Shown here: positions 35,837 to 44,843 of the stretch, in pieces
How positions within the stretch are numbered: the stretch's first letter is position 1
Layout of the letters: each line of letters opens with the position of its first letter
NCBI GenBank assembly: GCA_945878065.1
Contig: CAMDXA010000002.1
Location: 1-64,000, forward strand
Reading direction: 5' to 3'
From: Bordetella parapertussis
Lineage (GTDB): Bacteria > Pseudomonadota > Gammaproteobacteria > Burkholderiales > Burkholderiaceae_C
DNA: 64,000 nucleotides
Translations under genes and position numbers: made by a program
Notes under the pieces: generated by a model
Told to the model about the DNA's origin: nothing
What the model saw: only the letters and a program-made list of their open reading frames with translations
The model's database searches: none

Positions 35837-38041
35837 ATGACATTTCCTGATATCGCCATTTTGCGTATGCGATATTTGCGCGGCCCCAATGTATGGACTT
35901 ACCGACCCGTTATTGAAGCCTGGGTTGACTTAGGCGCGTTGGAAGACCACCCCTCACACACATTGCCCGGTTTTGTTGAGCGGTTAAATACTTGGTTGCC
36001 CGGCATGATTGAGCACCGTTGCGGTGTCGGTGAACGCGGCGGTTTTTTGCAGCGTCTCAACGAAGGCACATGGTGTGGACACATCATGGAACATGTGGCG
36101 ATTGAATTGCAAACCTTGGCGGGCATGCAAGTCGGTTTCGGTAAGGCCCGAGAAACCAGTCAACGCGGCGTTTACAAAGTCGTGATCCGCACCCGTCAAG
36201 AGGAAGTAGGCAAAGAAAGTATGAATGCCGCCCGGGACTTGGTCATGGCCGCTATCAACAACACCGGGTTTGACCTCAAAGACACAGTCAGCAAACTCAA
36301 AAGCTTGGTCGATCGCCTGTGCCTGGGGCCAAGCACGGCATGCATTGTGGATGCCGCCACCGACCTTCGCATCCCCTCTATCAGGCTGACCTCTGGCAAT
36401 CTGGTGCAACTGGGCTACGGGTCGTTACAACGGCGCATTTGGACGGCTGAAACCGATCGCACCAGCGCCATCGCTGAAAGTATTTCCAGCGACAAAGACC
36501 TGACCAAATCTTTACTCAGCCAATGCGGTGTTCCTATTCCCGCAGGTGAGGTGGTCAACTCCCCCCATGAAGCGTGGGCAGTGGCGCAAGACATCGGTCT
36601 GCCAGTTGTTGTCAAACCCACCGACGCCAACCATGGGCGTGGCGTGGCGCTGGACTTGCGTCATCGTGAAGACATCGAAGCCGCATATTTGGTGGCGCAA
36701 CGCGAAGGCACCGATGTCATGGTCGAGCGTTTCATACCTGGCGATGAACACCGCTTGCTGGTGGTCGGCAACCAAGTCGTGGCGGCCTCGCGCGGCGAAA
36801 CCGCACGCATTATTGGCGACGGTGTGCACACGGTTGAAGAATTGATTGAATTACAAATCAACGCTGACCCACGGCGCGGCGAAGAAGAAGACTTTCCTTT
36901 AGATACCATTCGTTTGAAAGACCTGCCAACTGCGGTGCTGGAGTTGCAGCGCCAAGGCTTGACGGCAGACAGCATTCCCGAGAAAGACCGCGTGGCTGTA
37001 GTACAGCGCACCGGCAACATGGGCATAGACGTGACCGATCTTGTTCATCCAGACGTGGCTGCGGTGGTGGTACTGGCAGCGCGTGTGGTGGGCTTGGACA
37101 TCGCCGGCATCGACCTGGTCGCGCAAGACATCAGCAAACCCTTGTTGGCACAAGGCGGGGCCGTTGTTGAGGTGAATGCAGGACCTGGTTTGCTCATGCA
37201 TTTAAAGCCCGCCATCGGACAGCCCCGGCCTGTGGGTCAGGCCATCGTGTCGCATTTGTTCGAGCCGCAACAAGCCACACGCATACCTGTGGTTGGCATC
37301 ATGGGACGCAACCACACCACCGAACTGGCGCACCTGGTCAACTGGTTGATTCATCTCTCAGGGCGACGCACAGGACTGGCGTCAGCACGCGGCTTGTTCA
37401 TGGACCAGCGTCTGGTGGATCCCAAAGACGCACGCGTGTTTGAAGCCAGCCAACGACTTCTCATCAACCGAGCCCTAGATGCAGCCGTGTTTGAAAACAC
37501 GCCGCTGCAAGTGCTGGAAGAAGGCCTGCCCTACGACCGCTGCCATGTCGGTGTGCTCACCGACATGCCGGACCACAGCGGCTTGGCAGACCACGACATC
37601 CTCACGCCCGAGCAGGTACGCAATGTGGTGCGTACCCAAATCGATCTGGTGTTGCCCGAGGGTGCTGCTGTGTTAAATGCCGAAGACGAAGCTGTGGTTG
37701 AACTGGCAGAGTTGTGCGACGGCGAAGTCATTTTTTATGCCGCTGACCAACACAATGCGCATATACAGCAGCACCTCGCCAAACAGGGGCGCGCTGTGTT
37801 TTTTTCAAACGGTCAGGTGATGTTGTCGCGCGGCACACATGAACAAAGTTTGCTGCAACTGGATTTCCCGGCCATCGCCAAACACCTGAGCGACGGCACT
37901 CTCAGCCTGCCCAACCTGCTCGCTTCTGTTGCTGTCGCTTGGGCGCTGGACATGACACCCGACTTGATTCGCGCCGGCCTGAAAAATTACGGGCAACCGT
38001 CTGCGATTGCCAATGTAGCTTTAGCAAGGATGAAAGCCTGA
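35837..38041 (+). CDS. Cyanophycin synthetase homologue with degenerate Mur-ligase domain (CphA2-like)
   Basis: The 734-residue protein has the N-terminal domain and ATP-grasp domain of cyanophycin synthetase (IGLPVVVKPTDANHGRGVAL, FIPGDEHRLLVVGNQVVAAS, DVTDLVHPDVAAVVV). Its Mur-ligase-like part is eroded. The P-loop reads GRNHTTE from residue 490 where the intact partner has GTNGKTT. The ETARGG block is replaced by ENTPLQ, and the TNIGSGDHLGL block by TDMPDHSGLAD. The C-terminal substrate domain is also shortened compared with the 859-residue partner. CphA2-type proteins lacking Mur activity are known in other bacteria; some can join beta-Asp-Arg units. The gene is coupled to the intact cphA by a TGATG overlap. 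Its catalytic status remains inference. Confidence 0.85.
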   Translation: MTFPDIAILRMRYLRGPNVWTYRPVIEAWVDLGALEDHPSHTLPGFVERLNTWLPGMIEHRCGVGERGGFLQRLNEGTWCGHIMEHVAIELQTLAGMQVGFGKARETSQRGVYKVVIRTRQEEVGKESMNAARDLVMAAINNTGFDLKDTVSKLKSLVDRLCLGPSTACIVDAATDLRIPSIRLTSGNLVQLGYGSLQRRIWTAETDRTSAIAESISSDKDLTKSLLSQCGVPIPAGEVVNSPHEAWAVAQDIGLPVVVKPTDANHGRGVALDLRHREDIEAAYLVAQREGTDVMVERFIPGDEHRLLVVGNQVVAASRGETARIIGDGVHTVEELIELQINADPRRGEEEDFPLDTIRLKDLPTAVLELQRQGLTADSIPEKDRVAVVQRTGNMGIDVTDLVHPDVAAVVVLAARVVGLDIAGIDLVAQDISKPLLAQGGAVVEVNAGPGLLMHLKPAIGQPRPVGQAIVSHLFEPQQATRIPVVGIMGRNHTTELAHLVNWLIHLSGRRTGLASARGLFMDQRLVDPKDARVFEASQRLLINRALDAAVFENTPLQVLEEGLPYDRCHVGVLTDMPDHSGLADHDILTPEQVRNVVRTQIDLVLPEGAAVLNAEDEAVVELAELCDGEVIFYAADQHNAHIQQHLAKQGRAVFFSNGQVMLSRGTHEQSLLQLDFPAIAKHLSDGTLSLPNLLASVAVAWALDMTPDLIRAGLKNYGQPSAIANVALARMKA

Positions 38042-40620
38042 TGGAAGTCACCCGCATTCGCGCATTGCGCGGCCCTAACCTGTGGACCCGCCATACCGCC
38101 ATTGAAGCCATGGTGCGATGCGCACCCGGCCTTGAAAGCGACCTCAGCGCCGACCAGCAAGCTTTTGAAAAACGCCTGCGCCATTTGTTTCCCGGCTTAG
38201 GCCGTTTGCAACCCGGTGAACGCGACGCACACCTGAGCATGGCGCACGCCCTCGAAGCTGTGGCGCTGCATTTACAAATTCAAGCCGGTTGTCCGGTCAC
38301 TTTCAGCCGCACCACAGCCACGCCCGAAGAAGGTTTGTTTCAAGTGGTGGTGGAGTTCACGGTCGAGCAAGTCGGCAAACTCGCCATGCAACTCGGTGAG
38401 CAACTTTGTCTGAAAGCTTTCGATGCCAAGCAATTTGATGTGGATAAGGCTTTGCAAGAATTGCAAGAGTTGGATGAAGACATTCGCCTTGGTCCATCAA
38501 CTGGCGCCATCGTCGATGCAGCATTAGTCCGCGGCATCCCATACCGTCGACTCACTGACGCCAGCTTGGTGCAATTTGGTTGGGGCAGCAAACAACGTCG
38601 CATACAGGCAGCAGAAACGGATGCGAGCAGCGCCATCGCAGAATCGATTGCGCAAGACAAAGAACTCAGCAAAAAAATGCTGCAAGCTGCCGGTGTACCG
38701 GTACCGCTGGGCCGCCCTGTGAAAAGCGCAGAAGACGCTTGGTCAGCAGCACAAGAAATTGGCTTACCCGTGGTGGTCAAACCACGCGATGGCAACCAAG
38801 GCAAAGGCGTGGTGGTCAACATCCGTACCCGCGAAGAAGTCATTCAGGCATACAACACCGCGCTCGAATACCGTGACGACATCATGATCGAGAGTTTTCT
38901 GCCAGGCAGCGATTACCGTCTGCTGGTGGTCGGTGACCGAATGGTCGCCGCCGCACGCCGTGAACCGCCGTTGGTGGTGGGCGACGGCACATCTTCCGTG
39001 CGTCAACTGGTTGAGAAAGTCAATTCAGACCCGCGCCGTGGCGACGGTCACGCCACATCTCTTACCAAAATCCGTTTCGACGACATCGCGCTCGCACGAT
39101 TGAAAGAACAGGGCTATGACGCAGACAGCATCCCCTCGAAAGGGACGCGTGTGGTGTTGCGCAATAACGCAAATTTATCTACCGGGGGAACTGCCACCGA
39201 TGTTACTGACGATGTGCATCCCGAAGTGGCCGCGCGTGCGGTCATGGCTGCGCAAATGGTTGGGCTTGATGTGTGCGGTGTGGATGTGGTGTGCGAATCG
39301 GTCATCAAACCTCTGGAAGAACAAAACGGCGGCATCGTCGAAGTGAACGCGGCACCGGGTTTGCGCATGCATTTGCAACCCTCTTTCGGCAAAGGTCGTG
39401 ATGTCGGCAGCGCCATCATCGACACCATGTTTGCGGCGGGTCAAGACGGACGTATTCCCGTCATTGCTGTGACAGGCACCAATGGCAAAACCACCACAGT
39501 GCGTTTATGTACCCATTTGCTCAAAACCAGCGGTTTGCGCGTGGGAATGACCAACACCGACGGTGTGTACGTCAATGGACTGCAACTTGACACGGGCGAC
39601 TGCAGTGGCCCGCGCAGTGCTCGCAGCGTGTTGATGCACCCCGATGTAGATGCTGCAGTGCTCGAGACGGCGCGCGGCGGTATGTTGCGCGAGGGACTGG
39701 CGTTTGACCGCTGCCACGTCGCTGTGGTCACCAACATTGGCTCGGGTGACCACCTTGGCTTGAACTACATCAGTACGGTTGAAGACTTGGCGGTGCTCAA
39801 GCGCGTCATTGTGCAAAACGTGTCACCCCAAGGCATGGCGGTGTTGAACGCCACCGACCCGATGGTGGCCGCTATGGCCCACAACTGCCCCGGGCAAGTG
39901 ACCTTCTTTGCGGTTGACCCACATCACCCTGTATTGGCCACGCACCGCGCCCAAGGCAAACGCGTGTTGTATGTGCAAGATGGTCACGTCATCGCGCAAG
40001 AAGGCTCTCAACAAATTCGCATCTCCTTGCAAGAAGTCCCATTGACGCAAAACGGCGCCATCGGTTTTCAAGTGGAAAACGTGATGGCTTCCATCGCCGC
40101 AGCTTGGGCAGTCAATCTTTCGTGGGCGTTTATTTGCCAGGGCTTGTCCACCTTTGTCAGTGATACACAGGCGGTCCCGGGACGCTTCAATATGTTCAGC
40201 TATAAAGGCGCGACCATCATTGCCGACTACGGCCACAACCCGGACGCCATCAAAGCGCTGGTACAGGCCGTCACCAACCTGCCCGCCAAAGAACGCAGCG
40301 TGGTCATCAGCGGTGCTGGTGACCGGCGCGACGAAGACATACGCGAGCAAACCCGCATCATCGGCGATGCGTTTGAGCGAGTGGTGTTGTTCGAAGATGC
40401 GTGTCAACGCGGCCGTGCCAACGGCGAAGTGATCGCGCTGTTGCGACAAGGGTTAAAGGACGCCAGCCTGACGCGTGATATTGCGGAAATACACGGTGAA
40501 TTCATCGCGATTGACCATGCGCTGTCAAAACTCAAACCCGGTGATTTGTGTTTGATATTGATAGACCAAGTGGAAGAAGCGCTGGCACATATCAATAAGC
40601 GGGTAGCTGGGCAGTTTTAA
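38041..40620 (+). CDS. cphA: Cyanophycin synthetase
   Basis: The 859-residue enzyme makes the nitrogen-rich storage polymer of poly-aspartate with arginine side chains from ATP, Asp and Arg. The ATP-grasp domain has LPVVVKPRDGNQGKGVVVN and FLPGSDYRLLVVGDRMVAAA. The Mur-ligase part has an intact P-loop GTNGKTTT (from residue 479), AAVLETARGGMLREGLAFDR and VVTNIGSGDHLGL. The end includes ADYGHNPDAIKALVQ and SGAGDRRDEDI. The start at 38041 was chosen because it overlaps the preceding stop (TGATG) and opens MEVTRIRALRGPN, matching the start of the first copy. No cyanophycinase gene (cphB or the like) is in the window. Confidence 0.95.
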   Translation: MEVTRIRALRGPNLWTRHTAIEAMVRCAPGLESDLSADQQAFEKRLRHLFPGLGRLQPGERDAHLSMAHALEAVALHLQIQAGCPVTFSRTTATPEEGLFQVVVEFTVEQVGKLAMQLGEQLCLKAFDAKQFDVDKALQELQELDEDIRLGPSTGAIVDAALVRGIPYRRLTDASLVQFGWGSKQRRIQAAETDASSAIAESIAQDKELSKKMLQAAGVPVPLGRPVKSAEDAWSAAQEIGLPVVVKPRDGNQGKGVVVNIRTREEVIQAYNTALEYRDDIMIESFLPGSDYRLLVVGDRMVAAARREPPLVVGDGTSSVRQLVEKVNSDPRRGDGHATSLTKIRFDDIALARLKEQGYDADSIPSKGTRVVLRNNANLSTGGTATDVTDDVHPEVAARAVMAAQMVGLDVCGVDVVCESVIKPLEEQNGGIVEVNAAPGLRMHLQPSFGKGRDVGSAIIDTMFAAGQDGRIPVIAVTGTNGKTTTVRLCTHLLKTSGLRVGMTNTDGVYVNGLQLDTGDCSGPRSARSVLMHPDVDAAVLETARGGMLREGLAFDRCHVAVVTNIGSGDHLGLNYISTVEDLAVLKRVIVQNVSPQGMAVLNATDPMVAAMAHNCPGQVTFFAVDPHHPVLATHRAQGKRVLYVQDGHVIAQEGSQQIRISLQEVPLTQNGAIGFQVENVMASIAAAWAVNLSWAFICQGLSTFVSDTQAVPGRFNMFSYKGATIIADYGHNPDAIKALVQAVTNLPAKERSVVISGAGDRRDEDIREQTRIIGDAFERVVLFEDACQRGRANGEVIALLRQGLKDASLTRDIAEIHGEFIAIDHALSKLKPGDLCLILIDQVEEALAHINKRVAGQF

Positions 40621-40775
40621 TGTGTCATTGTTTTGGGCTACCAAGCTTTGCGCCCCAACAGTCACGAACCACCCACTGCTTGGGTGCCCAATCCTGGGTG
40701 AATTCATAGGTGTATTGACTGACACCCACCCACGGGCAAATCCAGTACATTGGCGCCAACAGGAGACCCATCACA

Positions 40776-41867
40776 ATGCAACGCAGAAACTTTCTCACCC
40801 GAAGCGCCCTTGGCGCGACTGCCGCAACCGCTTTGGCCGCCCCGGCCATCGCTCAATCTGCTCGCCCCGATATCCGATGGCGCTTGGCCTCGAGCTATCC
40901 AAAATCTTTGGACACGATTTACGGTGCGGTCGACATGATGTGCAAACGCGTCGGCGAATTGACGGGGGGACGTTTCAGAATCAGTCTGCATGCTGCCGGT
41001 GAATTGCTGCCTGCGTTGCAAGTGCTGGACGGCGTGCAAAACGGCACCATCGAAGCCGGTCACAGTGCCAGCTATTTTTATATCGGAAAAGACCCGGCGT
41101 TTGGCTTTGGCACCGCCCTACCCTTCGGCATGGGCACACGCGCACAAAACGCATGGATGTATGTGGGCGGCGGCATCGAATTGCTCAACGAGTTTTATGC
41201 CAACTACGGCGTCACCGCCATGCCTGTGGGCAACACAGGCGCACAAATGGCAGGTTGGTACCGCAAGGAAATAAAGACCGTGGCCGACTTCAATGGGTTG
41301 AAAATGCGCGTGGGTGGTCTGGCTGGCAAAGTATTGGCCAAACTCGGCGTAGTGGCGCAACAATTGCCTCCCGGTGATCTGTACCAGGCACTGGAAAAAG
41401 GCGTGATCGATGCAGCCGAATTTGTCGGACCGGCAGACGACGAACACCTCAGCCTGAACAAAGTGGCGAAATACTATTACTACCCAGGATGGTGGGAGGG
41501 CTCAGCAACGCTTTCATTGTTTATCAATCAAAAAGCATTGAATGCATTGCCGGCCGAATACAAAGCGGTGTTGAAAATCGCTGCCGCCGAAGCCAACCAG
41601 TGGTCTACCGCCAAGTACGACGCCACCAACCCTGCCGCCTTGCGCCGACTCATCAGCAATGGCGCACAACTCAAACGTTTCTCCCCAGAAATATTGCAGG
41701 CCTGCTACAAGGCCAACCAACAATTCATGACCGAGATGATCGACACCAGCCCGGCGTTCAAAAAAATACATGCGCCGTGGTCCAAGTTCAGAGACGAGTA
41801 TGTGCTGTGGTCGCAGTTTTCTGAAATGCCGTTTGACAGCTTGATGGCGACGGGCAGAAAAGGCTGA
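40776..41867 (+). CDS. TRAP transporter substrate-binding protein (DctP family), orphan
   Basis: The 363-residue periplasmic protein opens with a leader that has a twin-arginine pattern (MQRRNFLTRSALGATAAT), ending near residue 27. The DctP fold contains DFNGLKMRVGGLAGKVLAKL with the ligand-binding arginine, and ALEKGVIDAAEFVGPADDEH. The sequence is close to the TakP-like group, which dimerises and binds 2-oxo acids or similar. No dctQ or dctM stands next to it, so it may share a permease elsewhere. The 155 bases before it separate it from cphA and contain a short hairpin (40670-40686) without T tract. Confidence 0.88.
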   Translation: MQRRNFLTRSALGATAATALAAPAIAQSARPDIRWRLASSYPKSLDTIYGAVDMMCKRVGELTGGRFRISLHAAGELLPALQVLDGVQNGTIEAGHSASYFYIGKDPAFGFGTALPFGMGTRAQNAWMYVGGGIELLNEFYANYGVTAMPVGNTGAQMAGWYRKEIKTVADFNGLKMRVGGLAGKVLAKLGVVAQQLPPGDLYQALEKGVIDAAEFVGPADDEHLSLNKVAKYYYYPGWWEGSATLSLFINQKALNALPAEYKAVLKIAAAEANQWSTAKYDATNPAALRRLISNGAQLKRFSPEILQACYKANQQFMTEMIDTSPAFKKIHAPWSKFRDEYVLWSQFSEMPFDSLMATGRKG

Positions 41868-41889
41868 ACAAACTGTTGCGGTAGACACA

Positions 41890-44349
41890 TCAGAAACGCC
41901 AATACCGTTTGTCTAAATCCCGTTGACACAATACCTCTTGCGGTTGATCACTGCGCCAATGCATGGCGCCGCAACTGGGTGAATACAACATGCGGATGCC
42001 ACGCTGCTTGTATCGATCTACCACCACCGCTGCAGGGTGGCCATAGCGATTGCGGTAGCCGTGTTGGAACAAGGCCCAACGCGGTTGCACCGTGTCTATG
42101 AAACCTTCGGTGGATGAAGTTTTACTGCCATGGTGCGGCACCAGCAACACATCGGCCCTGAGTGCATCACCCATGCGTTGCACCAAGCCCTGTTCCTGCA
42201 GCGCTTCAATGTCAGCTGTCAGCAAAACCGTTTGCCCTTGGGCATATATGCGCAACACACAACTGCGTGCATTGGGGCTGAATGGCTTGTTGTAATCGCT
42301 GGCTAACGGGTGAACAAATTCAAACGCCACACCCTCCCATTCCCAGCGTTGTCCAGCGCTGCATTGCTGCATGTCAAGCCGTTGCGATAACCAATGCTCA
42401 TGTGTGATGGAAGACCAGACCATGGCCTGTGAATACTGCGCCTTGAGGCTTAACACGCCACCAGTGTGATCGCTGTCTTGGTGGCTCAGCACCAAGGTGT
42501 CAAGGCGCTCGTCCATGTGCTGCAACACAGGCAGCAACACACGTTGTCCCGCGTCACTGTCCACGCCAAAACGCGGGCCAGTATCGAACATCAGACTGTG
42601 TTGCGCGGTTCGCACCAGCACCGCATTGCCTTGTCCGACATCTGCAAACAACAGTTGAACCGAGCCATTTTCGGGACGCGGCGATTGCCAGAACAACATG
42701 GGTAACCAGCATGCCAATGCAACTACCCGTGCGACTAACTGCCGATAACGAATCCACACCGCAGCACCGACCAGACCCAATAAACCCAACCACCAAGGGG
42801 GTGCGGCGCTGCGCCACACTGCCCACGACAAAGATGCCAAGGGTTCCAGCATGGCCATCAGCGCTTGCAAGGCCAAACCACCGACTTGCCACAGTGGTGA
42901 CCACAGCAAACCGGCAAAGGCCAAAGGCGTGACCACCAGCGTGACCCAAGGAATGGCCAACAGATTGACCCCGAGGCCCACCACACTGACCTGTTGAAAC
43001 AACCACAGGGTCAGTGGTGTCAGTGCCAGTGTCAGCCACCATTGCTCACGCCACAGTTGTTGCAAATGGCCTTTGACACGCTGCCACGTTGAAGGCAGCA
43101 CAAAACCGGTCGCTACCGTTGCGCGAGACTGTTGCGGCATCAAAAACAACACGCCCACCGCCACAAAACTCAACCAAAACCCGGGCTGCAACAACGCCCA
43201 CGGGTCCCACACACCGACCGCTGCGGCCGCCAAAAACCAGCACTCCCACACCGGCCAGCGACAAGCCCGCCACTGCAACAGGCTGACCACCGTCAACATG
43301 CACACGGTTCGTTGCGCAGGCACGCCCCAACCGCTGAACAATGCATAGACCCACGCAAAGCACAATCCGCCCCATAAGCCCGCCAGAACCGCCGGATAAC
43401 GCAAACACCACGAACGACCCAGCAGATCGCTGTGGCGCCACAGGGCACTGACCAAACGCCTCGCAATCACCGCCCATAGGGTGATGTGCAAGCCTGAAAT
43501 ACTCATCAAATGGGCAATGCCTGTGTGCCGAAAAAGCTCCCAGTCTTTGGCAGTGATGCTGGACTGATCGCCCACCAGCAATGCAGCCATTTGCCCCGCC
43601 CAACGGCTGTCGCTGACTGCACGGTAAATGGCCTCGCGGGTGGACTGTCGCCATTGCTCCACCAAGGCGTGCCAAGTGCTTCCCAAGCGCTGCGGTAAGT
43701 TTGCCTCGCGCACGTGGCCGCTGGCTTGCAAGCCTTGCGACCACATCCACAATTCGGCATCAAAACCACCCGGGTTGACCAAGCCATGTGGGCGTTTTAG
43801 TCGCACGGGCAAACGCCAGCGTTCTCCGGCCCGCAGTGCGGGCAAAGCCTTGGCTTCGCTATCAAAGCCGCCGCTGTACCAACCCAGACTGAGCGAATCT
43901 GGCAATTGCACTGGATTGCCATCGTCGTGACGCGTGGCATGCTCAAGCTTGAACATAAAACGAATGCCATCGGCCCTGGTCTGCGGCATCTCTGCCACCA
44001 CACCAGTGACCCATAAGTCGACCCCTTCGAGCGCCGGCAACAACGCTTGCTGTTGAAAATTCGCCGCCCGCCAACCCGTCAAGGCAAATGCCATGCACAC
44101 GACGCACACCATACGAAAGCACACAGGGCGATTGAGGCAAACCAGGCGGTGACCTGTCAGACAGTGGCTGACCAACCAAGCGCTTGTGCTGACAACACAT
44201 AGCGCTGCGTAATGGCCCAATGGCCAAAGTGCAGGTTGAAACAGTTGGAGAAAAGTACCGGCCAACCAAGCGAGTAAGCCAGGGGCGGGACCGCCAAGTG
44301 CGCGCAAGCTGATCCTTTCATGCCCGACGGATATGTGCCGTACAGACAT
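41890..44349 (-). CDS. comEC: DNA internalization competence protein ComEC/Rec2
   Basis: The 819-residue inner-membrane channel takes up single-stranded DNA in natural transformation. The N-terminal part has the DUF4131 domain and the competence domain with GQMAALLVGDQSSITAKDWE and FRHTGIAHLMSISGLHI. About ten hydrophobic segments follow. The C-terminal part is a metallo-beta-lactamase domain with LLFADVGQGNAVLV, SHQDSDHTGGVL and VLLVPHHGSKTSSTEGFID. All metal-binding motifs look intact. The stop lies 22 bases after the end of the orphan TRAP gene, convergent. It is a lone competence gene here. With pilD also present, the host may be naturally transformable. Confidence 0.93.
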   Translation of the reverse strand: MSVRHISVGHERISLRALGGPAPGLLAWLAGTFLQLFQPALWPLGHYAALCVVSTSAWLVSHCLTGHRLVCLNRPVCFRMVCVVCMAFALTGWRAANFQQQALLPALEGVDLWVTGVVAEMPQTRADGIRFMFKLEHATRHDDGNPVQLPDSLSLGWYSGGFDSEAKALPALRAGERWRLPVRLKRPHGLVNPGGFDAELWMWSQGLQASGHVREANLPQRLGSTWHALVEQWRQSTREAIYRAVSDSRWAGQMAALLVGDQSSITAKDWELFRHTGIAHLMSISGLHITLWAVIARRLVSALWRHSDLLGRSWCLRYPAVLAGLWGGLCFAWVYALFSGWGVPAQRTVCMLTVVSLLQWRACRWPVWECWFLAAAAVGVWDPWALLQPGFWLSFVAVGVLFLMPQQSRATVATGFVLPSTWQRVKGHLQQLWREQWWLTLALTPLTLWLFQQVSVVGLGVNLLAIPWVTLVVTPLAFAGLLWSPLWQVGGLALQALMAMLEPLASLSWAVWRSAAPPWWLGLLGLVGAAVWIRYRQLVARVVALACWLPMLFWQSPRPENGSVQLLFADVGQGNAVLVRTAQHSLMFDTGPRFGVDSDAGQRVLLPVLQHMDERLDTLVLSHQDSDHTGGVLSLKAQYSQAMVWSSITHEHWLSQRLDMQQCSAGQRWEWEGVAFEFVHPLASDYNKPFSPNARSCVLRIYAQGQTVLLTADIEALQEQGLVQRMGDALRADVLLVPHHGSKTSSTEGFIDTVQPRWALFQHGYRNRYGHPAAVVVDRYKQRGIRMLYSPSCGAMHWRSDQPQEVLCQRDLDKRYWRF

Positions 44350-44368
44350 CCCACTCTAGCGGTGGGGG

Positions 44369-44797
44369 TCAGGATTGAGCGCTAGTGCAAATCTGTTTTT
44401 TCAAGAGAGAAAGATACGAACCCGGACGAATCGCCGCGTCGCGCGGACGCCAATCTGCGGCTTCGTAAAAAGCCACCTCTCGCCCTTTGCCATCCGCTCT
44501 GGCGTAAAAACTTTCAGAGAGCTTGACGAAGGAATCAGTTTTGCAATTGATTCGCCAGCGCGCCATGGAAGACTGGTATTCCTCGCCATTGGGCGCTTTG
44601 ACGCCTTTGGCGGTCAATAGGGTCATGGTCCAAGCGATACGGCTCACATGAACAGCACGCACTGAGTCCTTATCCCACACATAAGTAATGTCTTCGTCTT
44701 TCATCAACTCGGTCCATTCGGCCTGTGCATTGCCTACAGCCATGCCGCTCAGCCAAACAACTGCCACAACGCTGCGTAAGAATGAAAATAATTGCAT
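44369..44797 (-). CDS. Small exported protein, surface-adhesin E-like
   Basis: The 142-residue protein has a signal peptide (about residues 1-26, SGMAVGNAQAEW). The mature part contains ITYVWDKDSVRAVHVSRIAW, MARWRINCKTDSFVKLSESFY and AADWRPRDAAIRPGSYLSLL. The pattern resembles the surface-adhesin protein E family, small beta-rich envelope proteins of mostly unknown function in betaproteobacteria. Two cysteines (in WRINCKTD and KKQICTS) could form a disulfide. It is encoded just upstream of comEC on the same strand, 19 bases apart. The specific role is unknown. Confidence 0.72.
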   Translation of the reverse strand: MQLFSFLRSVVAVVWLSGMAVGNAQAEWTELMKDEDITYVWDKDSVRAVHVSRIAWTMTLLTAKGVKAPNGEEYQSSMARWRINCKTDSFVKLSESFYARADGKGREVAFYEAADWRPRDAAIRPGSYLSLLKKQICTSAQS

Positions 44798-44843
44798 GCC
44801 TGTTACATCGACCCGGGCCGAAGAAACTTGATACCAGTAACGG

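Noticed and set aside
40670..40686. CACCCA/TGGGTG hairpin after cphA
   Set aside because: Six-base stem and no T tract; not convincing as a terminator.
40625..40771. 48-residue minus-strand frame in the gap between cphA and the orphan TRAP gene
   Set aside because: It covers the ribosome site of the TRAP gene on the other strand, has no family resemblance I recognise and no ribosome site of its own. Likely chance.
33005..41867. Search for a cyanophycinase or isoaspartyl dipeptidase gene at the cphA locus
   Set aside because: None of the neighbouring products has the serine-protease-like cyanophycinase or IadA features; the degrading enzyme must be elsewhere.
44356..44385. Inverted repeat CTAGCG/CGCTAG near the comEC start
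   Set aside because: Only six bases with an 18-base spacer and partly inside a gene; expected by chance.
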